From Deltaproteobacteria bacterium (GTDB taxonomy: Bacteria; Desulfobacterota; GWC2-55-46), in NCBI GenBank assembly GCA_016218095.1, contig JACREV010000253.1, forward strand, positions 1 to 22,365: a stretch of DNA of 22,365 nucleotides, written 5' to 3'. The stretch's first letter is position 1, and every line of letters starts with the position of its first letter. The notes beneath the pieces were generated by a model that had not been told where the DNA came from, searched no databases, and worked only from the letters and a program-made list of their open reading frames with translations. This document shows, in pieces, positions 19,560 through 22,365 of this stretch. The position numbers and the translations under genes were made by a program.

Positions 19560-19700
19560 GGTTTGAAGCTCCCCTCCTTAACAAGGAGGGGCGGGGGAGG
19601 TCGTTCTCATTCTAAATTCACCCCTCCCAGCCTCCCCTTGTTAAGGGGAGGAGTTACGCGTGACCCCCTCTTTTCTAAAGAGGGGTGAGGGGAGATTAAT
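19560..19700. repeat. Cluster of C-rich/G-rich palindromes
   Basis: CCCCTCCTT (19571-19579) with AAGGAGGGG (19583-19591), CCTCCCCTT (19633-19641) with AAGGGGAGG (19645-19653), and CCCCTCTTTTCTAAAG-type palindrome at about 19665-19686 that recurs within the element at 15016-15036. With the element and terminator before it, and the promoter after it, this accounts for the 519-bp gap between the alcohol dehydrogenase and ABC-F genes; no gene is seen. Confidence 0.7.
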
Positions 19701-19782
19701 CAATAGGCGGTGACTAACGAGCCCGCTTTTCCCGCGGGACAATGTAAAAACTAACATTTTCCGCATCGATCGAAAAAAGCCT

Positions 19783-19811
19783 TTTAAACGCATGCCCGTG
19801 TGCTGTAAAAT
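19783..19811 (+). promoter_or_regulatory. Candidate promoter of the ABC-F gene
   Basis: TTTAAA (19783-19788) and TAAAAT (19806-19811) are separated by 17 bp; the -10 box is preceded by TG. Transcription would start near 19818, about 40 bases before the start codon. Confidence 0.5.
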
Positions 19812-19856
19812 ACAGGGATAAGTTTTTTATACCAGGAAGGATAGTGAGTCTCTGTT

Positions 19857-21698
19857 ATGCTTAAGTTCAATAGCCTCAGCAAAGGTTACAGCATGGATTA
19901 TCTTTTCCGCGATGTCAGCTTTTCCCTGACGCCCGGCGAAAGGCTCGGGCTCGTCGGCAGGAACGGCACGGGGAAGACGACGCTCTTTAAACTCATACTC
20001 GGGGAGGAGGAGCCGGACTCCGGCACCATAACCGCCCCCAAAAACTACAGGATCGGCCACCTCTCCCAGCACTTGAAGCTCAGCGAGGATACCGTTATAA
20101 AAGAGGCGCTCCTCGGGCTCCCAAAGCATGAGGACGGGATAGACGAGACCTACAAGGCAGAGGCGATACTCATGGGCCTCGGCTTCTCCGAAGAGCAGTT
20201 CAACATGCACCCGTCCGGTCTCTCCGGCGGCTTGCAGATCAGGCTCAACCTCGCAAGGACCCTTGTGGCGGAGCCGAACCTCCTTCTGCTGGATGAGCCG
20301 ACCAACTACCTCGACATCGTATCGGTCAGGTGGTTGAAAAAGTTCCTCCAGTCCTGGAAGGGCGAGCTCATGCTCATCACACACGACAGGGAGTTCATGG
20401 ACAGCGTCACGACGCACACCATGGCCATCCACAGGGCGAAGGTGAAGAGGGTCTCAGGGGGGACAGAGAAGCTCTACGCGCAGATACTCCTCGAAGAAGA
20501 GGTCTACGAGCAGACGAGAGAACGCGATGAGAAGAAGCGCGCCGAGATAGAGAAGTTCGTAAACCGCTTCAGGGCAAAGGCCACAAAGGCGAGCGCGGTC
20601 CAGTCGAGGATAAAGGCTCTCGACAAGATGGACAAGAAGGATAAGCTCTCAGATATCAGGACGCTCGACTTCGAGTTCAACTCCGCGCCCTTCATGGGCA
20701 AGTGGCTGATAGAGGCCGACGGGGTCTCGTTCGGCTACGACCGCGCGGCGCCGCTCATAAAGGGGCTCTCCTTCTCGATAGGGAAGGAAGACCGCATAGC
20801 CGTGATAGGCAAGAACGGCAAGGGCAAGACGACGCTCCTAAACCTCCTCGATGGCGATATCGAGCCGACCGCGGGCGCGGTAAAATACCACCCTAACTTC
20901 CGAATCGCCTACTTCGGCCAGACGAACATCTCTAGGCTCGACCTCTCAAGGACAATAGAAGAAGAGCTCATGTCCGCCGACCCGTACTTGAGGCGCGAGG
21001 GCGCAAGGAGGATAGCCGGCGCGATGATGTTCTCCGGAGACGCGGCTCTTAAAAAGATAAGCGTGCTCTCCGGCGGGGAGAGGGCGCGCGTGCTTCTGGG
21101 CAAGCTCCTGGCCACCCCGGCGAACCTCCTCCTGCTCGACGAGCCGACGAACCACCTCGACATGGATTCCATCGACTCGCTCGTAGAGGCGATAGACGCG
21201 TTCGACGGCGCGGTAGTCATCGTCACGCACAGCGAGCTCATTTTAAAGGCCATCGCGACAAAGCTCATCATATTCGACAAGGGGTCGGTGAGCGTTTTCG
21301 ACGGCAACTACGACGACTTCCTCGAAAAGATCGGATGGGAAGGGGAGTCTTCCCCGGGGCCCGCGAAAAAGAAAAACGGCAAGGCTAACTGGAAGGACGC
21401 TAAAAAGCTCCGGGCCGACGTATTATCCGAGAAGTTCCGCGTCCTCGGGCCGATTAAAAAAGAGATGAGCGGGCTTGAGGATGAGATAACGGAGCTCGAG
21501 CGCGTCTCTGAGGCCTCCAGCAGGGAGCTCCTCCTTGCGTCAGAAAGGGGCGAGGCCGACCTTATAGCGAAGCTCTCAAAGACGTATCACGAGTCCAGGG
21601 AGCGCATTGATACGCTCTTCGACAGGCTGGAATCTCTTACAAACGAGCACGACGCGAAGGTGAAGGAGTTCGAGGAAAGGCTCGGGGAGATAGGTTGA
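19857..21698 (+). CDS. ABC-F family ATPase (Uup/EttA-like)
   Basis: ABC-F proteins have two ATPase domains and no membrane part; studied members act on the ribosome E site in translation or antibiotic protection. This 613-aa protein has Walker A GRNGTGKT (34-41), signature LSGG (122-125), Walker B LLLLDEPTNYLD (142-153), a charged interdomain linker (about 205-265), second Walker A GKNGKGKT (318-325), LSGG (404-407) and LLLLDEPTNHLD (424-435). A Lys-rich stretch and a coiled coil follow (about 505-613), as in Uup-like members. The subfamily cannot be fixed by eye. ATG 19857 lacks a well-placed ribosome binding site; an in-frame stop at 19845-19847 rules out a longer start. Confidence 0.94.
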   Translation: MLKFNSLSKGYSMDYLFRDVSFSLTPGERLGLVGRNGTGKTTLFKLILGEEEPDSGTITAPKNYRIGHLSQHLKLSEDTVIKEALLGLPKHEDGIDETYKAEAILMGLGFSEEQFNMHPSGLSGGLQIRLNLARTLVAEPNLLLLDEPTNYLDIVSVRWLKKFLQSWKGELMLITHDREFMDSVTTHTMAIHRAKVKRVSGGTEKLYAQILLEEEVYEQTRERDEKKRAEIEKFVNRFRAKATKASAVQSRIKALDKMDKKDKLSDIRTLDFEFNSAPFMGKWLIEADGVSFGYDRAAPLIKGLSFSIGKEDRIAVIGKNGKGKTTLLNLLDGDIEPTAGAVKYHPNFRIAYFGQTNISRLDLSRTIEEELMSADPYLRREGARRIAGAMMFSGDAALKKISVLSGGERARVLLGKLLATPANLLLLDEPTNHLDMDSIDSLVEAIDAFDGAVVIVTHSELILKAIATKLIIFDKGSVSVFDGNYDDFLEKIGWEGESSPGPAKKKNGKANWKDAKKLRADVLSEKFRVLGPIKKEMSGLEDEITELERVSEASSRELLLASERGEADLIAKLSKTYHESRERIDTLFDRLESLTNEHDAKVKEFEERLGEIG

Positions 21699-21781
21699 GG
21701 GCAGTTCACGGGCTGTGCTTTTAGGGCGCATTTTGAAGGCGCTGGGTAGAATCCCCCTACAGCGCGGATATCACGTCAAAT

Positions 21782-21813
21782 AAAAAAGGCCGGATGCAAA
21801 TCCGGCCTTTTTT
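21782..21813. terminator. Bidirectional terminator between ABC-F and usp genes
   Basis: AAAAAAGGCCGGAT (21782-21795), loop GCAA, ATCCGGCCTTTTTT (21800-21813): a perfect stem flanked by A and T runs, able to stop transcription from both converging genes. Confidence 0.95.
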
Positions 21814-21834
21814 ATCTTCTAAATAATAGGTCTA

Positions 21835-22272
21835 TCAGAACACCCAGAGTATCGGGCAGGGCGACTTTTTCGTGACCCTGTCTATTACCGAGCCCATGAA
21901 GAGCTTGCCCATAGGCGAGTACCTGTGCGTGGCCATTACTATGAGGTCCGCGCGGTGCTCCACGGAGAGAGCGACTATCTCGTGAGAGGCGTCGCCTTCC
22001 CGGAGCACGGTCTCGATGTTATGGAGGCCTTCGTCCCTGAGCTTGTTGGCGGTGGACTCAAGGAGCTCCCTGCCTTTGTTCAGCCAGTCCTCGTGGATCG
22101 TCGACCACTCCTCGGAGTTCGTGACAAGGTGCGCGGCCCTGTACCATTTTTCGACTACATGGAGGATCGTGAGCTGGGCCCCCGAGACCTTGCTCAGGTA
22201 CGCCGCGTGCTTGAGGCCAACGTCGGAGACCTCGGAACCGTCGATCGGGCAGATGATGTGTTTGTACTCCAT
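21835..22272 (-). CDS. Universal stress protein (UspA family)
   Basis: Usp proteins are small cytosolic alpha/beta proteins linked to stress survival; many bind ATP. The 145-aa protein starts with the typical first strand HIICPIDGSEVSDVGLKHA and ends with ATHRYSPMGKLFMGSVIDRV and SPCPILWVF. In ATP-binding members the loop reads GxxG-9x-G(S/T); here the first glycine position is H-R-Y-S, while MGSV is kept, so ATP binding is uncertain. AAGGAG (22288-22283) is 10 bp before the ATG. It converges on the ABC-F gene with a shared terminator. Confidence 0.93.
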   Translation of the reverse strand: MEYKHIICPIDGSEVSDVGLKHAAYLSKVSGAQLTILHVVEKWYRAAHLVTNSEEWSTIHEDWLNKGRELLESTANKLRDEGLHNIETVLREGDASHEIVALSVEHRADLIVMATHRYSPMGKLFMGSVIDRVTKKSPCPILWVF

Positions 22273-22294
22273 TTGTTTTTCTCTCCTTAGGCGT

Positions 22295-22323
22295 AGTCTA
22301 TCAGAATATCAGGCAACTGGCAA
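22295..22323 (-). promoter_or_regulatory. Candidate promoter of the usp gene
   Basis: On the minus strand TTGCCA (22323-22318) and TAGACT (22300-22295) are 17 bp apart, with five and four of six consensus matches. The start site would fall near 22288, giving a leader of about 16 bases that just includes the ribosome binding site. A GGGACA/TGTCCC hairpin lies further upstream (22341-22358). Confidence 0.45.
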
Positions 22324-22365
22324 GCGTCCGGCCGGATTATCGGGACACGCCTGTCCCGCGCCTTA

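Overview
The window is about 22.4 kb of GC-rich bacterial chromosome (roughly 60% GC by eye, with heavy use of AGG for Arg and ATA for Ile). It opens inside a ribosomal-protein cluster with the bacterial gene order of the spc and alpha operons. Gene order, zinc-binding forms of S14, L36, S4 and adenylate kinase, a Gram-negative style lipoprotein, and several dispersed palindromic repeats resembling ones I recall from deltaproteobacterial genomes suggest a Deltaproteobacteria/Desulfobacterota-like organism. That placement is inference and only moderately secure. No rRNA, tRNA, prophage or cas gene was seen.

Region 1 (1-9802, all +): rpsN (partial), rpsH, rplF, rplR, rpsE, rpmD, rplO, secY, adk, map, infA, rpmJ, rpsM, rpsK, rpsD, rpoA and rplQ, closed by a strong intrinsic terminator. 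rpmD and rpmJ are short genes read directly from the sequence. Several genes start with TTG behind good ribosome binding sites. A good internal promoter precedes rpsK and a weaker one precedes rpoA. Three gaps are unusual: a G-rich tandem repeat before rpsH, a mobile-element-like repeat between infA and rpmJ, and structured leaders before rpsM, rpsK and rpsD.

Region 2 (9803-10982): an HU-type DNA-binding protein gene. It is preceded by a tandem 32-bp duplication and a potentially structured RNA element, and followed by a strong terminator and a dense field of palindromic repeats.

Region 3 (10983-14913, all -): a GAF-GGDEF diguanylate cyclase overlapping a BamE/SmpA-like lipoprotein gene, and pabB followed by pabC for p-aminobenzoate/folate synthesis. 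A 117-bp inverted-repeat element lies between pabB and pabC. Both upstream genes (the cyclase and pabB) have promoter-like boxes placed so that transcription would start at or next to the ATG, which suggests leaderless mRNAs.

Region 4 (14914-18154, +): ispG of the MEP isoprenoid pathway; an AT-rich two-gene island (a short hydrophobic protein and a divergent acyl-carrier-protein-like protein) bounded by hairpin and inverted-repeat elements; then a rhodanese and a HIT-domain protein sharing one base.

Region 5 (18155-22365): a zinc alcohol dehydrogenase with its own sigma70-type promoter, a second copy of the element seen between infA and rpmJ, an ABC-F ATPase, a bidirectional terminator and a convergent universal stress protein gene.

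The most unusual content is between the genes: at least five repeat families, one nested insertion whose empty site is also present in this window, a candidate structured RNA upstream of HU, and the foreign-looking two-gene island.
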